Assembly: GCA_027924645.1 (NCBI GenBank)
Contig: BSBN01001251.1
Coordinates: 3,224,001-3,288,000, forward strand
Reading direction: 5' to 3'
Origin: Cunninghamia lanceolata
Lineage: Eukaryota; Streptophyta; Pinopsida; Cupressales; Cupressaceae
DNA: 64,000 nt
The notes under the pieces: generated by a model
Told to the model about the DNA's origin: nothing
Databases searched by the model: none
What the model saw: only the letters and a program-made list of their open reading frames with translations
Shown: piece by piece, positions 22,380 to 34,878 of the stretch
How the letters are laid out: each line of letters begins with the position of its first letter
Position numbering within the stretch: the first letter of the stretch is position 1
Translations under genes and position numbers: made by a program

Positions 22380-23503
22380 AAAGACAGTTCACTATTCCTC
22401 TTTCTGAGAATGCAAAACAGAGGCTCTCATATGCATAAACCTTAACTTCATAAACACCTCTGCTCTGCTCTTTACTTTAGTTCTAGCTTAACTTCATATC
22501 TTTGCCAGTCACACCCCTTTTCACTACTCAATTTCAAATATTTATACACTACATCAACCTTGGAACAATTATCAAGGTCGGCATTATAATCATCAACTGT
22601 TGGAGGAAACTCCAAGGTCGGCAAACATATGTTACATCATAATAGGTCTAGACCTAATACAAATTAAGCTAAGGAGAAGACACAAAATTATAGGCGGATC
22701 ACATCGCGCCTTAGCAAGGACCCAAATACAATCTTCTACGCCATTACAAGCTTCTACAATCTTCTATGAATCTCCACAATCACTGGAATTAACCAAGTCA
22801 GCTAAGACTGGTTACATGCTAAGCTATCTGGGAGCAATCTTCAATTCTGATCCGAAATACTCCTCGCAGACCAATGTAAAGGCAGGAACATGATTAGGAG
22901 ACATCCACAAGCACGTTGTAATCACCAGGAACAACCACATAAACTCTAACCACTTTATCCATGAGATTTTTCACACAAGAGCACATGAACTTCATTGTCT
23001 TCAACTGTCATAAAAGAAAGATAGCTTGTGGACCACAAAATGATGAACCATTGGAGTTATAGGCACTTATCACCATCCCAAACTTCCCTCTAGAACCATA
23101 GAGCAAAATACTTCAATGCAGAGCTCCTTGTCACCAGTGAATAATTAGAAAAAGTACGTTTTACTCTGGTGAATGTAACTTCCTCAAATCTTCATACCAA
23201 AGGCTTAATCTCAGGATTTAGCATATTCAGACATGCCTCTAACTAACTTCCAATCCACAGACCAAGATCTTCAATCAACAAGAAATGTGGAGCAATCTTC
23301 TAGACTGTTCTTTAGTATGCAACATTTTGTCTTCACTGCAATTCACTGCAACTCTCTGTTTCTTCTAGGGAGGCAAATTTTCTCAATATCCTCAACATAT
23401 AAAGCTTCTAAACAAATAGCAAAATAGGATACAATTGACACCAATGAAAACAAAGATATGTTGACATTAATGACAACACTGATTAGGTACATACTTGCAA
23501 CAC
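22380..23503 (-). repeat. LTR-like repeat, copy B
   Basis: Shares order and many blocks with copy A (16668-18037), including 'aaacacctctgctctgct', 'atttatacactacatcaacc', and the common end 'gttgacattaatga...gattaggyacatacttgcaa'. Its left end abuts the CCCTAA array and lacks the purine-rich terminus of copy A, so it is truncated there. The 20-mer at 23459-23478, tgttgacattaatgacaaca, is a near-perfect palindrome. Its position after the unknown minus-strand ORF (H) would suit a 3' LTR of that element, but no partner LTR was found. Confidence 0.6.
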
Positions 23504-23504
23504 C

Positions 23505-26488
23505 TTCATGCTAATATCAACTACCTTTGTATTGCATCTTTTTAAAATGCTGACCTCAAACCTTAGGTATTCAACCCATGTATCCATCTATGGCAATGTT
23601 TGAGGTGTTAAAACCTTCTTGGTCATGAGGGTGCTAATGTCCACTTTTCTCATATCTTTCAATGTAGTCAAGTCTTGACTACTCTTAATCAACCTTTGTT
23701 CGACCTCCTTCAATTTGTCTACTTTGCTTTTCATGTTGCTTAGCATGTCCCAATTGGATAATGAGGTCTTTATTACTTCTTCTCCTTCCTTCAAGAACTT
23801 GATGAACCAATTGTTCATCACATGTGCTTAATGCTTCATTGCATCCAATCCAGTCATCTCATCCTGGGATACTAACACTAGAGGTGTAGTTGGTGTGATG
23901 GGGACATTAGTTGGTGCAACTAACCCCTTTATGAAGGCTTGGAGTTGAGAAACTTGCTCTTTATACATCCTCTTCTTGGCCTCAAATTTCATTATTCTAG
24001 CTTCTCCTGCATCTGTATGATCTCTTAATCCTTGGATCTCTTGCTCCTTTGTAGTATGCCCTAGGTTAACTATGGTGACCTGAAATTCCTCTAGCCTTAT
24101 CTCTCCTTTGACCTTATCTATAATGGGAACTGCTATTTGTGCTGTCCTTTTTCCTGTCACAACATCCCTTCTTATTATTGAAACTTCCCTAACCTTGAGC
24201 TTGGGCTTAACACTATCCAATGCGAACAAAGATTTTAAATCAAATGACACCTGTTCCTCTTGTGGATGCCCTATCTTTGATGATATCCAAGATAATACAG
24301 TGGAATCTAACCCTACCTGGTCAGTCTGGTCAATGTGAGCATCCTAGACTTCTTTATCTTTGTCCTTCACCCTAGCAGGAATCTTTGTATCCTCTTGCTG
24401 TCCACCCATATCTTGATCATGTTATGGAGGTGGGATCTCTAGATTTTCCTTTTGTTGGTCCTTATCTTGATCATCTCTACCATCATCATGAATCTCCTCT
24501 TATTCTGTGTATGGCTGATCATCATGAGATGCATCCATTGGTTCATCCTGAACCATATCATCCTTAGGCATGTCCTTAACTTGTTCTCTTTGTGTGCCTG
24601 CCCCTTGGATGTCTAGATGTCCCTGTGGTTGATTGTCTTGATGAGGTTCTTGTACTTGTTGCCCTTGGGCACCCTCATCAACTCCTCTCTATATCAATTT
24701 TTTGCCCTAATGTTGATTCCTGCTTAGGCTTTTCCATCCAGATATCATGTTGTTCATGTTTATCCATATCCATCTAGATATCCTGTTGTGGCTCTTCAAC
24801 CTAGACATTATCATTTCTATCATCAATATCCATCTAGATGTTTTCTCCTTGTGCTTGGTTGTCTTTAACAACTTCTTCTTCTTCTCTCTCTAGCTAATAG
24901 GTCAAATCTATCACCTTGGGGCTAGTTCTTGTGTCTATCAATACATTCAATGGTTCCATTTGCACTTCAACTTCAGGGGACTCTACCCTTTCGACATCTT
25001 TGTCATGTACCCTTTCACTTTCATCTCCAGCTACAGACTCAATGTGTTGGAGTAGAGTATAAATGGGGTGATGAGTTACATCCCTAACTACATCATCTTC
25101 AGTTAGGTCTATGGTCCCACTTAATGGGAAAAACTTGCTTGCCTCCTTCTCCAGTACTCTACTCATGGTTTATTGAGCAAGTTCAACCTTTACCTTTATA
25201 ATATTCTCTACAGGCACATTATGTTGGAGCTCTCTTGCTACATGCAAGGTTGGATCTTGATACCCTATTGTTTGAACAAGAGGTGACATGGATATGGACC
25301 CTCTCATGAGTGGGCCTTGATATCTTGACTGCTTGGGGATATTAACTCCTCCCAACACACCTAAGCACCCCTTTGTAATATCATCCTCCATAGGCTCTTC
25401 CTCTATTGTAGGCTCTTCCTCTTCTACTGTAGGTTCTTATTCTTCCACTGTGGAGACCTTGAGTATTGAGATAGGAATCGCTCTTACAGTTGTATCCTAA
25501 GGAGGTGATGGTGGCTTATACACCAGTGAAACACCTTTAGAAGTAGGTTGCTCTGTAGCTTTGAATGAACTGGGCTATCCCAATCTGGTCTCCATGACTT
25601 GTCTCTTATGCATCAAGAAGTCATCAAAGTCTGGCTCTTCTCTTTCTTTCATCTTTCTTTTCTTTTCAAAAGTGATAACAACCCCTTTTGTTTTCAATTC
25701 ATTGATTTTCTTGTTTAACCAATTCTTAGTCCTTGGGCCATCACCTTGGTAGTAATGACATCAATGGATGTCTCATCTTCTTAAGTCCAGTTTGGAGGGG
25801 TCAATGCTTCATTGTATACCTTCCTCTCCTCATACTTAGGATCTAGGATATCATCATCATCAGTTTTGATTTGAGGAGGTACCTCTGGCTATCCTATAGT
25901 TCTCATCTGGTTAAGGGTTAATCTTTGATATTCCCCATTTCTTACATCATATTCATCATCACAGTTAGCCCAATAATCCTACAGATGCATGACATGCTTG
26001 TACTCTTTATTATAATTCTTCTCTATCCTGTGGTAAGGATCGAAATCTCTTGCCAATGGGAATAATTGCAAGTGCAACATCTTCAGGTCTGCCTCAGCTA
26101 CTTTTGCATTGTCCAAGGATCCACACATAAACCAATTTATGTCCAAAGGGAATTTTACATATGGCTTGCCATCTTTCCTTTTAGATATTTGTAATGCAAG
26201 GATCATCTGCCTAGCCATCTCCATCAGGACAACCTTGTCTGATGGGTATCTGGGTAACATGAAAGGATTCCCACTAAACCCTTCCATCCTGATATATGAA
26301 TATGTCCTAGACTGTATGAACCAAGCACCATGTGGATGGATCATTTCTGTGGCTCCTAGCGAAAACCTCTTGGCTCTATCTCCCTCTAAGAGTCTAACTA
26401 TATGCATTATGAAATAATCATTTACAACCCTAGAATGTTGTACAGACTATCTTCTTTCCAACTGGGGATAATGTTCCTAAGATGTCTT
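23505..26488 (-). pseudogene. H: C-terminal half of a large unrecognised retroelement-like ORF
   Basis: Several minus-strand open segments follow one another: 26407-25979, 25391-25170, 25166-24894, 24250-23828 and 23821-23588, with stops and frame changes between. The first contains AKRFSLGATEMIHPHGAWFI and FPLDINWFMCGSLDNAKV. The middle is acidic and Glu/Asp/Pro-rich. The last two are predicted coiled coil by eye (EQEIQGLRDHTDAGEARIMK, SNMKSKVDKLKEVEQRLIKS). The N-terminal half continues at 35618-36490 once E2 is removed. I do not recognise the family. Size, plan (globular N-terminus, acidic linker, coiled coil) and setting recall accessory ORFs of plant LTR elements. That is inference. Confidence 0.55.
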
Positions 26489-27248
26489 TGTAGACACTTA
26501 AAATTGTCCATGTCTTACAACATCACCTTGTGAGACATCTTGCAACATTTTGTCCTAGGTCCCTTGCATAATCCCACTCCTAATCCCATCCTAATCACCT
26601 AGACAATTAATTAAATAAATCTTATTTATTTAATTAATTCCCCTCTCACATGCTCCAACTAATTCAAATTAAAAATTTGAATTTATCCTCACCTTTCATC
26701 TCATTGCAACACTTGTCCACCTCTCAATTGAATCATGTGTGGTAGTACAACTTTCATTTAATATCCTTCACATGTCCAACTAATAGGTCAGCCCTATTCT
26801 CCTTCGCACAATTGTCATGCATGACTACAATTCCTCATGGAGTGGGGAAACCCTATTCAATCTCAGCCACCCATATAGCACAAGACAACTTTCAATCACA
26901 ACCATCAATTCAAATCAACCTTTTCTATAAATCAAACCTCTCACAAGATATTTGCATGCATTGGTTTTCAAGTAGCCTCATGCTGTCAAATTTTCTATGG
27001 CATTTAGCTTTTGAGTATTGTTATGCTACTGGAATGAGAAACCAACATTCCTCCCATATTCAATCTTTAAAATCTTACATGCCCATGCGAGGTTGAGAAG
27101 AGAAATGGAGATAAACCAAGTGTAGCATGGAGATTCAGTTTGCATTTGCTTTTTTATTTTGATTATCATGTTATCTTGTGCTCTATTGTGCTTGTTAGGG
27201 TTTCATTATTGTTGTTTGTGCATTTACCCTAATTTTACCCTAGCTTCA
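26489..27248 (+). repeat. E2 5' LTR (760 bp) with promoter
   Basis: Starts TGTAGACACT and ends TAGCTTCA. It carries TATAAATC at 26926-26933. Sequence blocks such as 'atcatgtgtggtagtacaac' and 'aattaattaaataaatc' are shared with the E1 LTRs in reverse orientation, which places E1 and E2 in one family. Confidence 0.93.
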
Positions 27249-27250
27249 TT

Positions 27251-27266
27251 TGGTGAACCTAACGTG
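27251..27266 (+). other. E2 primer-binding-like site
   Basis: TGGTGAACCTAACGTG begins two bases after the 5' LTR. The first ten bases equal those of E1 and E3. The later ones differ (AACGTG against GATGTG), either by decay or because a related tRNA was used. Confidence 0.7.
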
Positions 27267-27269
27267 AAT

Positions 27270-28164
27270 CATCTGTACTTTCTATGAATTTGTGATTTTA
27301 GGGTCTGTAGGAATAGTGCGACACATTTGCAAGTCCGTGCAATGCTTCTGCCGCTTCGAGTGACACGTGTAGTACGACCAAACGCATTAACTAGAATCTG
27401 TGATGCTTCAGAGAGATTCTGTGACGCATTCAACTCTGTATTAGATAGAATCTCTTTGTTTTTCTCTATCTTCTCTTACCCATTTGGTCTTGCAGGGTTT
27501 AAATCATACTTTCTGATGCTTTATTTGCTTTGCTAACCTTCTGATCAGTTGTTTATCTCATTAGGGTTTTTCACAACATTAGGGTTTATTGTTTTAGGGG
27601 TTTATCTAGGGTTTATGTAAACCTTTTTGATCATTTGAGTATGCCCTATGAATGTCTAAAAGTTTCTCATCTTTTTGGCATTAGGGAAGAAACTCTGCAA
27701 TCCTAGGGTTTTATATTTATCATTGAAGTGCCTTTTCATCTATTGTTAGGGTTGTTTCTATTGCTTTTAACTGGCAAACACAAAGTGATGCCTCTGGAGG
27801 TTCGTGCGATGTAGTCACCATTCCCTACGACGCAGTCTCCATTATGTGTGACGCTTCTGAGACCCCATGCGACACATCCTATTGACAGTAGACTGCTTTC
27901 GAACCTTTGTGTAATGCCATCGCCATTCTCTGTGACGCATTTGAGATATTTTGCACTGCATCATAATTGGTAAAAATAGGGAGTTTTTAGGGTTTCTTTC
28001 ATTTTGGTTTCTCTATTTGCATAGTAGGATTAGGGGTTTTATTCTGTTACTAATCTATGGTCTGTAGCTTTATGGCATCCATTGGAGGAGAACCTTTGTT
28101 GGGATCACTAACCTATTTGTTGCAAGGTTTTATTTCATTTCATATGCGTGTGTGGTTAAATTAG
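27270..28164 (+). other. E2 leader, part 1, with recurrent TGACGC/GCGAC words
   Basis: No coding domain. Between 27310 and 27960 words of the type gtgcgac, tgtgacgc and cgacgcag recur about every 20-60 bp (for example near 27320, 27430, 27805, 27850, 27865 and 27940), which makes this stretch locally rich in CpG inside an AT-rich element. It may be a degenerate repeat. No function is proposed. Confidence 0.45.
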
Positions 28165-28435
28165 GAACACTTTAATTCGGGATTAAAAAGAACTATAATC
28201 TACTTGCTTCCACACTCATTTGGCTTAAAAAAAACCACACTCATTTGGCTTAAAAAGAACCACAAATTACATCTTTCACACTCATTGGTTAAAAAGAACA
28301 ACAATCTGTATATTTTCACGCATTAGGTTAAAAAGAAAAACAATATGCATATTACACTCATTTGGCTTTAAAAAGAACTTGCATCTCTCACATTCATTGG
28401 GGTAAAAAGAACAACAAGTTGCATCATTGTCTTCT
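28165..28435 (+). repeat. Degenerate ~45 bp tandem repeat in E2 leader
   Basis: Units built on cactcatttggcttaaaaag plus aacaacaa and a short tail recur about six times, with variants such as cattggttaaaaagaaca and cattaggttaaaaagaaa. No open frame is maintained. Confidence 0.85.
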
Positions 28436-29412
28436 TTTCTTGGTGATTTTGTTTATGTTGTGAAGAAATGTATGCTCTTCCCTCGCATTCTAAGTGATCT
28501 TGGGAATCAAAAGCTCTTCTCAACATTCTCATAAATCACACCACACTCAAATTTCTAAAGGTAAATGAACTTTGTCTAGTGTGGCCAAGTCAAATGTGTA
28601 TGTTCTCTCCTTGCATCATCATATGAACTTGGAGATCAAAAGCATTTTCACTTTTGTCACTTTTGTTACCCTTTAGAGTTGGTCTGCCTTTGAGACACAT
28701 CCACAAGGAGAACTCGTTGGTGACCCCAAGCGGTATTTCCCTCAGGCTACTATACACATAGATAAGGTGAAAGCTAAGTCTAAACTACCATTAGCCTTCT
28801 CCGTACAGTGCCAATCCAAAAGTGCAAGCTACCCACATTTACGCAAGGTATTTTTTAGTACCACAATTAGGATTGGTTAAAGCCTTAAGTGGCTTGTTGG
28901 ACGCTCGTGAGGTGGTAAGTCCCCGAGCTACGACTAGAAGACTAATTAGTTAGAGGCCCACCCCTTTTTGACCTTGTGGCAATTTGTTCAAGGCAAGAGG
29001 ACACATAATCCTCTCTAGATTCTCACCATAAGGCTCCCTTGAGATGAGATGGGAATCCTTGGCTTAGCATAAGCTATACGTAGCTTTCTAGGGAAAGGGT
29101 GATTAGGTTATCCTTCCATTCTAGGAGGCCCCTATCCATCCTCTCTCGCAAAGACAAGAATGTACACACCCACTCTATGTGTGATGACATTTAAGTCGAC
29201 AGAGATTCCAAGTTATGGGCATGAACAAGCTGCCATCATCCATTTACCTTAGGGATATAAATTGTCTTATGTGTGTGAATTGTTCTCAAAATTGTGATTA
29301 AGACCCATGGAAATTTGAGGTTGGATAGCCCGCGAATATACACATACACTCCCCAAAGTCAAGAGTCATAGCCAAACTAAATGCTGAGTGTCTTCTATGT
29401 GTGAAGTGTATG
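28436..29412 (+). other. E2 leader, part 2
   Basis: No coding domain. 28470-28650 corresponds to the E1 leader at 15340-15560 read on its sense strand: both have 'tgatcttgg(g)a(a/g)atcaaaagc'-type words after 'atgctcttccct'. This supports a common origin of the two leaders. Confidence 0.5.
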
Positions 29413-29790
29413 GAATGAAAGTTGTACTACCACACATGATTCAATTGAGAGGTGGACAAGTGTTGCAATGAGATGAAAGGTGAGGACAAATTCAAATTTT
29501 AAATTTGAATTACTTGGAGCATGTGAGAGGGGAATTAATTAAATAAGTAAGATTTATTTAATTAATTTTCTAGGTGATTAGGATGGGATTAGGAGTGGGA
29601 TTATGCAAGGGACCTAGGACAAAACATTGCAAGATGTCTCACAAGGTGCTGTTGCAAGACGTGGACAATTTTAATTGTCTACATTTTGCCCCTCTTTGAG
29701 ATGATGTTCGAGATGATGAGATTTGTGTCGAGTAACATCATTTCAAAGAAGCTAAGGTATAGGATGATGATGTAAAGATAGGATGATGAT
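29413..29790 (-). repeat. Inverted fragment of E2-type LTR and adjoining 3' end
   Basis: 29413-29690 is the reverse complement of the first ~275 bp of an E1/E2-family LTR (ending ...aattgtctaca). It is followed by a reversed polypurine tract (ttttgcccctctttgagatg) and ~90 bp of reversed 3' internal sequence matching E1 at 8412-8480. It therefore lies in opposite orientation to E2 itself. The left break is sharp, at gtatgg|aatgaaagtt. Confidence 0.85.
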
Positions 29791-30197
29791 GTAAAGATAG
29801 CATAGTGCACTTTGCATTGCCATCCATAGGTCATCCCCATTTCCATCATCTAGCAAGTCTTAATATGGACACGGTTGCAAAAGAAGAGAAAGGGAGTAGA
29901 TCCTACTAGTCATCCCTATAGTGAACACACAAACACATCATTCTAAACATCCTCACCAACACATTTCATCCTATCAATCCTAATAAAATTCTCATCATCC
30001 TAATGAAAACCCTAATCAACCTTGTCATTCACCTAATCCACATCTTAATCACCCTACTTGTCCTATCCTAATCTCCCTTTCTAATCACATCATCCAATCA
30101 ATTTCATCCTAATCATTAGCCTAATCATTCCTAATCATCCAATCACTCTATCCTCATCATTCCACATCATCACCCTAGTTCTTCTTCACTAGTCAAA

Positions 30198-32495
30198 ATG
30201 GACTTGATCCCTAGAAAGCCTATGCCTAATCCTAAACCCAAATTCATACTTTGAGGAGGCCATCTCTTTAGTTATGAGGATGAGACAAGTCCAAAACCCA
30301 ATCCATCCACATATCAAACCCAACAAACACAACCACACATTCGACCTCAATCCTATGTGTCATCCCCCTCCACTTTATACCAACCTAGTCCATCCATATG
30401 CCAAGTCAATGCTACATCAACCAATCACACTTCTTTCCATGTGAACCAACATTCATATCCATCCACATCACAACAAACACATGTGAACCTAAGTCACTCT
30501 TTGCAACAATATCAAATACATTTGGGTCCTAATGCCACCTTGGACAAGGGAGACACCAACCTAGCTCATGCAAGCCCTTCATTTAATCCCCCATTAACTC
30601 CACACGCTAAGTTTAAACATTACAAAAGTAAACCCATGGAGTTACCCAAATCCATCAATCCATTCAATCCCTTTTACCTTCCACCTAATCAAAGTCAAAG
30701 TCCTAATCATAAGCCAACACCTTCCATCTCTTTTATCCCTCCACTATGGGACTTAGCCACTCCACCTAATCACAATCCTAAGCCTTCAGCTTCCTCCCTC
30801 GTTACCTATTCATCCACCCATACACCTATAAAGGATGTGATCCAAGGGCTACTAGTGAGGAGTCAACCATGTCAACCATTTCCTATCCTTGAGCCTAACA
30901 AGGAACTTTCCAACACCATGTCTATTCCTACAACCGCATCATGTAGTCCATTACCCATCGAACCTATTGAAGAGCCTTCCAATTCCATTCAAGAAAATCA
31001 AGAGTTATGTCAAGGGTATGATCTTAAGCACATGGAAACATCAAGCCCTCATTCTAATCAAGATAAAATCATTTCCATCCAACCCATCCATAGCACACCT
31101 AACCTCATCTATGATCAAGCTCCCATATACGATCAAGATCCTACTTATGATCAAGAAGGCCATGATGATATTCTTAGTCAACTCTATGCATTCAATTGTC
31201 AAGAGCTTGCTACTCAACCCATCCATGATCCCACAACATCCACTTGTCATGATGAGACACTTGCCTCCCAATTATACATAGAAGATCAAACAAATATCTT
31301 GGATCTTAGTGAGCACAATGAACACAATCAAGATCCTAATGATCCTTCCACATCCATTATCAACTCCATTTCAAATCCATCATATCCCCTTGGTCTATCC
31401 ACTTTCATACATGAGTTTTCCTCCTTAGGACAACAATAACCTTTAACCACCTCACCTTCTTCATCAAATAACGAGCTCAAGTCTAGTTCCCAAAACATAC
31501 ATAGTCCCATTGTCCATCGTATACTCCAAAAAATGAATTATCAAGGTAAAGGCTTAGGCCTTCATGAACAAGGAATTTTGCATCCCATCCATGTCAAAGT
31601 ACCTCCACGCTCATGTGGCCTTGGATATACACCCCAAGAACAACAATCTCAAGATGTTGGTACTTCCTCCATTCATCCTAAGTCCACCTCTTTCCACCAT
31701 AAATCATATCATACCACCAAAACATACATTGCCATACACCCTCCATCATCCTACAAATGTCAAGAGTAAGTGACCATACACCTTCCACCATCCAATTTAC
31801 CTCCGCTACTTCCAACTCCTAATATCCCTCCATCCACTTTACCACCACTTCTCCTAACAACTAATATCCCTATCATCTAGAAATTCCCTTAAATTCCTAA
31901 TCATGACCAAAGAATGCACACATCGTCTAAACATAAAGCTTCCACCCAATCGATGGGATTCAAAAATAAACATTTGGATGCCTCTACTTATAAAGATAAA
32001 AATCCTAAGGATCCTCATGCCTTAGGACATCAATTCAAAAATTCAAAACAAAGTACATTAAAAAAGCTATCCAAGCCCATACCTCCAAAAGCAAAGGCCA
32101 AAACTAAAATGGTTTGGGTACCTAAGCAAAAAGCAATCAAGTCAAATGGAGCATCCACATCTCAAAAATCCCAACCATCCTCTTCCATTCAAAAATCCCA
32201 TTCCATCCAAAAATCTCAAATTCCTTCATCCCACAAGTCAAGCAAAAATAATAAAAATCCTAAGTCTATGTGGGTACCTAAATCACTCCATCAATCATCC
32301 ACCAAGAAAACATCTCCATTGCTTCCTACACCTCCTCCAAATCAAAAGATTCAATTTTTAGCATGGTGTGTGCAACCGTTAGTCATGGTTCCCTTCCATT
32401 CCGCAACATTTCCACATAGCTCCATCCCCCCATCCTTCATCCACTATCGTACATATTTCACCCATCACCTTCCTATGGTCCATGCTTTTGCATAA
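30198..32495 (+). pseudogene. E2 G-patch, Pro/His/Ser-rich protein
   Basis: From ATG at 30198 (MDLIPRKPMPNPKPK) to TAA at 32493 the same frame is kept for about 765 codons. It is broken only by stops at 30252 (TGA), 31437 (TAA), about 31767 (TAA) and two near 31878-31890. Order: short N-terminal basic/proline segment; Ser/Pro/Thr/Gln-rich region with HLGPNATLDKGDTNL; Tyr-Asp-Gln stretch; G-patch-like NYQGKGLGLHEQGILHPI...GLGYTP (about 31533-31645); Lys-rich region; WVPK boxes at about 32110 and 32268. E1 encodes the homologue. At the 31437 stop E1 reads Gln, so that stop arose in E2 alone. The 30252 stop is shared with E1. No enzyme motif is visible. A Gag-like role is inferred from its being the only ORF. 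Confidence 0.78.
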
Positions 32496-34865
32496 GAATC
32501 TCATCCATCATTGCATAAGCCCTACATAATCCACATCATAATCCACTATCTACCTAATCCATCTCCCTCTCAAGAAATCTCATACCAACATCGGTGAGCA
32601 TATTGACACTTGTCATGGTCCCTTTGCAACAACCTCTATCTCTAATATGACTATTACCTTTCATGGAACTAGACACTTGAGTCCCTCCTATTCATATTCA
32701 CCTATCCCATCCAAAAATAAAAAAAGTCAAAAAAAAAGAAAAAAAACAATCAAAATAGTAAAGAGAAATCCCTTCGTCCAATGGTGAAAACTACCCTTGG
32801 TGGTGCCTTGGATAAGTACCATGATGAAAACCTAACAAATAGGTGTCATGTGTAGATTGATCTTCTATGTCACTTACACTTGGGGGCATGTTGTCTCATC
32901 CAACTTATCATTTCCATCTTACCATTTCTTATCCCATCCTACCATCCTTATCCATTACACCTGCATACACATATACCTATCCTATTGAATCCATTCATCC
33001 TCCCTTCTCCTTTTAATCTTGATAATGAGATGGGGGCAGAATGTTGAAACATGCTTTGGATATCTCTTGATATACTTCATCCTTTCCATTCATCCATACA
33101 ATCATCCTATTGTCATGAAAAATCCTAATCATTCCACCTAGAATGGGGCATGTTATTCCTATGCGACATAGTCTTTAGAGATCACATCCTTTCCCTCCTA
33201 CATGTACATACATCCATTCCATCCACTTATCATGAGCTTTGCCCACCCTTTTATCCATTCATCCAATCATATTCTTCATCCTTACACCTAGACTTGGTTC
33301 CCCCTTGTCATTGGTATCTAGCATAAAGGCTACCCAAATTGTAATCCATTAACATCTCAAAACATTTAAAAAATAAAAAAAAACAAAAATTTTTAAAATC
33401 CAAAAAATCAAAACATCCAAAATCCAAAAAAAATCAAAATATTCCCAAAATACAAAAAAATCTAACATATCCAACAAAAAATCCAAGAAATAAAATCAAA
33501 TCATTCCAATCAATCCAATTCTTCAAATCCAATCAATCCAATTCTTCAAATCAATTCATCAAATCTATTCAAATCAATCCAATTCATCAAATCAATTTCT
33601 CAAATCATCCAACCAAATCAATTCTTCAAATCTATCAATCAATCAAATCATCAATTCAATCCAATCAATCCAACTCTTCAAATCAATTCTTCTCAATTCA
33701 TTCATATCAATCAATTCAATTCAATCAAACTCAAATCAAATCACTCCAATCATCAATTCGTCAAATCAAGTCAATCCAATTCATCAATTCAAATCATTCC
33801 AACCAAATTCAATCCATTAATCAATCTCTCAAAATCAAATCAAATCGATCAAGTCAATCCATTAAATCAATCAAATCATTCCGATCACATCAATTCATCA
33901 AATCAATCCAATCATCAATTCACCTATCAATCCTTAAAATTAGTTCTTCAAACCAAATCAAATCATCAAATCACATCAATCCAAATCAATCAAATCATTC
34001 CAAGAAATGATCCAAATTCAAGTCAATCCTTAATCCATACCAATCAAGTTAATCAATCTTGTCAAATTATCCAATTGCATCAATGGTCTTGATCCTAATC
34101 TTAACGTAAACCAAATCAATTAATGAATTAATCAAATCTTGGTGTTGATTCGCATGGCCAACAACACTAGTGTCAATCAATCAATAAATCAAATGTCTTA
34201 TACAAGATGTTGCATTGTCGAAACCAGACTAGGAGTCTTATACGACATTTAATTTCCTGAAACCGGACATCATCATAATCAATCAATCAGTCAATCATTG
34301 GTTTACAGCTTGACAGGGGCAATACCTTGTTGTTTTTTTATCATTTGTGCATGCATGCTTGCCTGTTTGTGTGTGTTATCATTTTTATCTTGCATTTGTA
34401 TCACATCCTATCATTCTAGTTAATATTCATATCTTGTGTATGTTAGAATGGATTTTTACATTAACCTTTGCATCTAAGGTCATATCGTACCTTTTGTGCA
34501 TTAAGACTTTAATGCTCTAAGTTTTATTCCTCATATGTTAGACAAGGTTGTATTATGCTAGTGCACAAGACACATCATCACCTTAGTCCTTATAGCTTGG
34601 TGCATAATGTCTCATGCTATATCATACTTCATGGTTTCTCATCTTCATTGCAGCATAACACATCATTCATTTCTTCTATCCATTCTCTTATCTTTCTTCC
34701 TTGACTAATCCCTTTGATTTTGAGAGCCTACCCATGTTTATTCCAACTCGCCTATCCTCTCAAGGGGGCATCATCATCCCATTCCTATCATCATCATCTC
34801 ATTTCCTTAGCTTCTTTGAAATGATGTTACTTGACATAAATCTCATCATCTAGAACATCATCTCA
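32496..34865 (+). other. E2 3' internal non-coding zone
   Basis: No convincing protein. 33360-33490 is A-rich with aaatccaaaa words. 33490-34300 is a low-complexity tract of caatc/aaatc/attc words that mirrors E1 8980-9430 on the opposite strand. Blocks such as 'cacttgggggcatgttgtct' also have E1 counterparts (about 10100-10140). It is therefore the family's 3' zone. Confidence 0.6.
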
Positions 34866-34878
34866 AAGAGGGGCAAAA
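34866..34878 (+). other. E2 polypurine tract
   Basis: aagaggggcaaaa directly precedes the 3' LTR, the expected position for plus-strand priming. It is nearly identical to the E1 tract. Confidence 0.82.
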
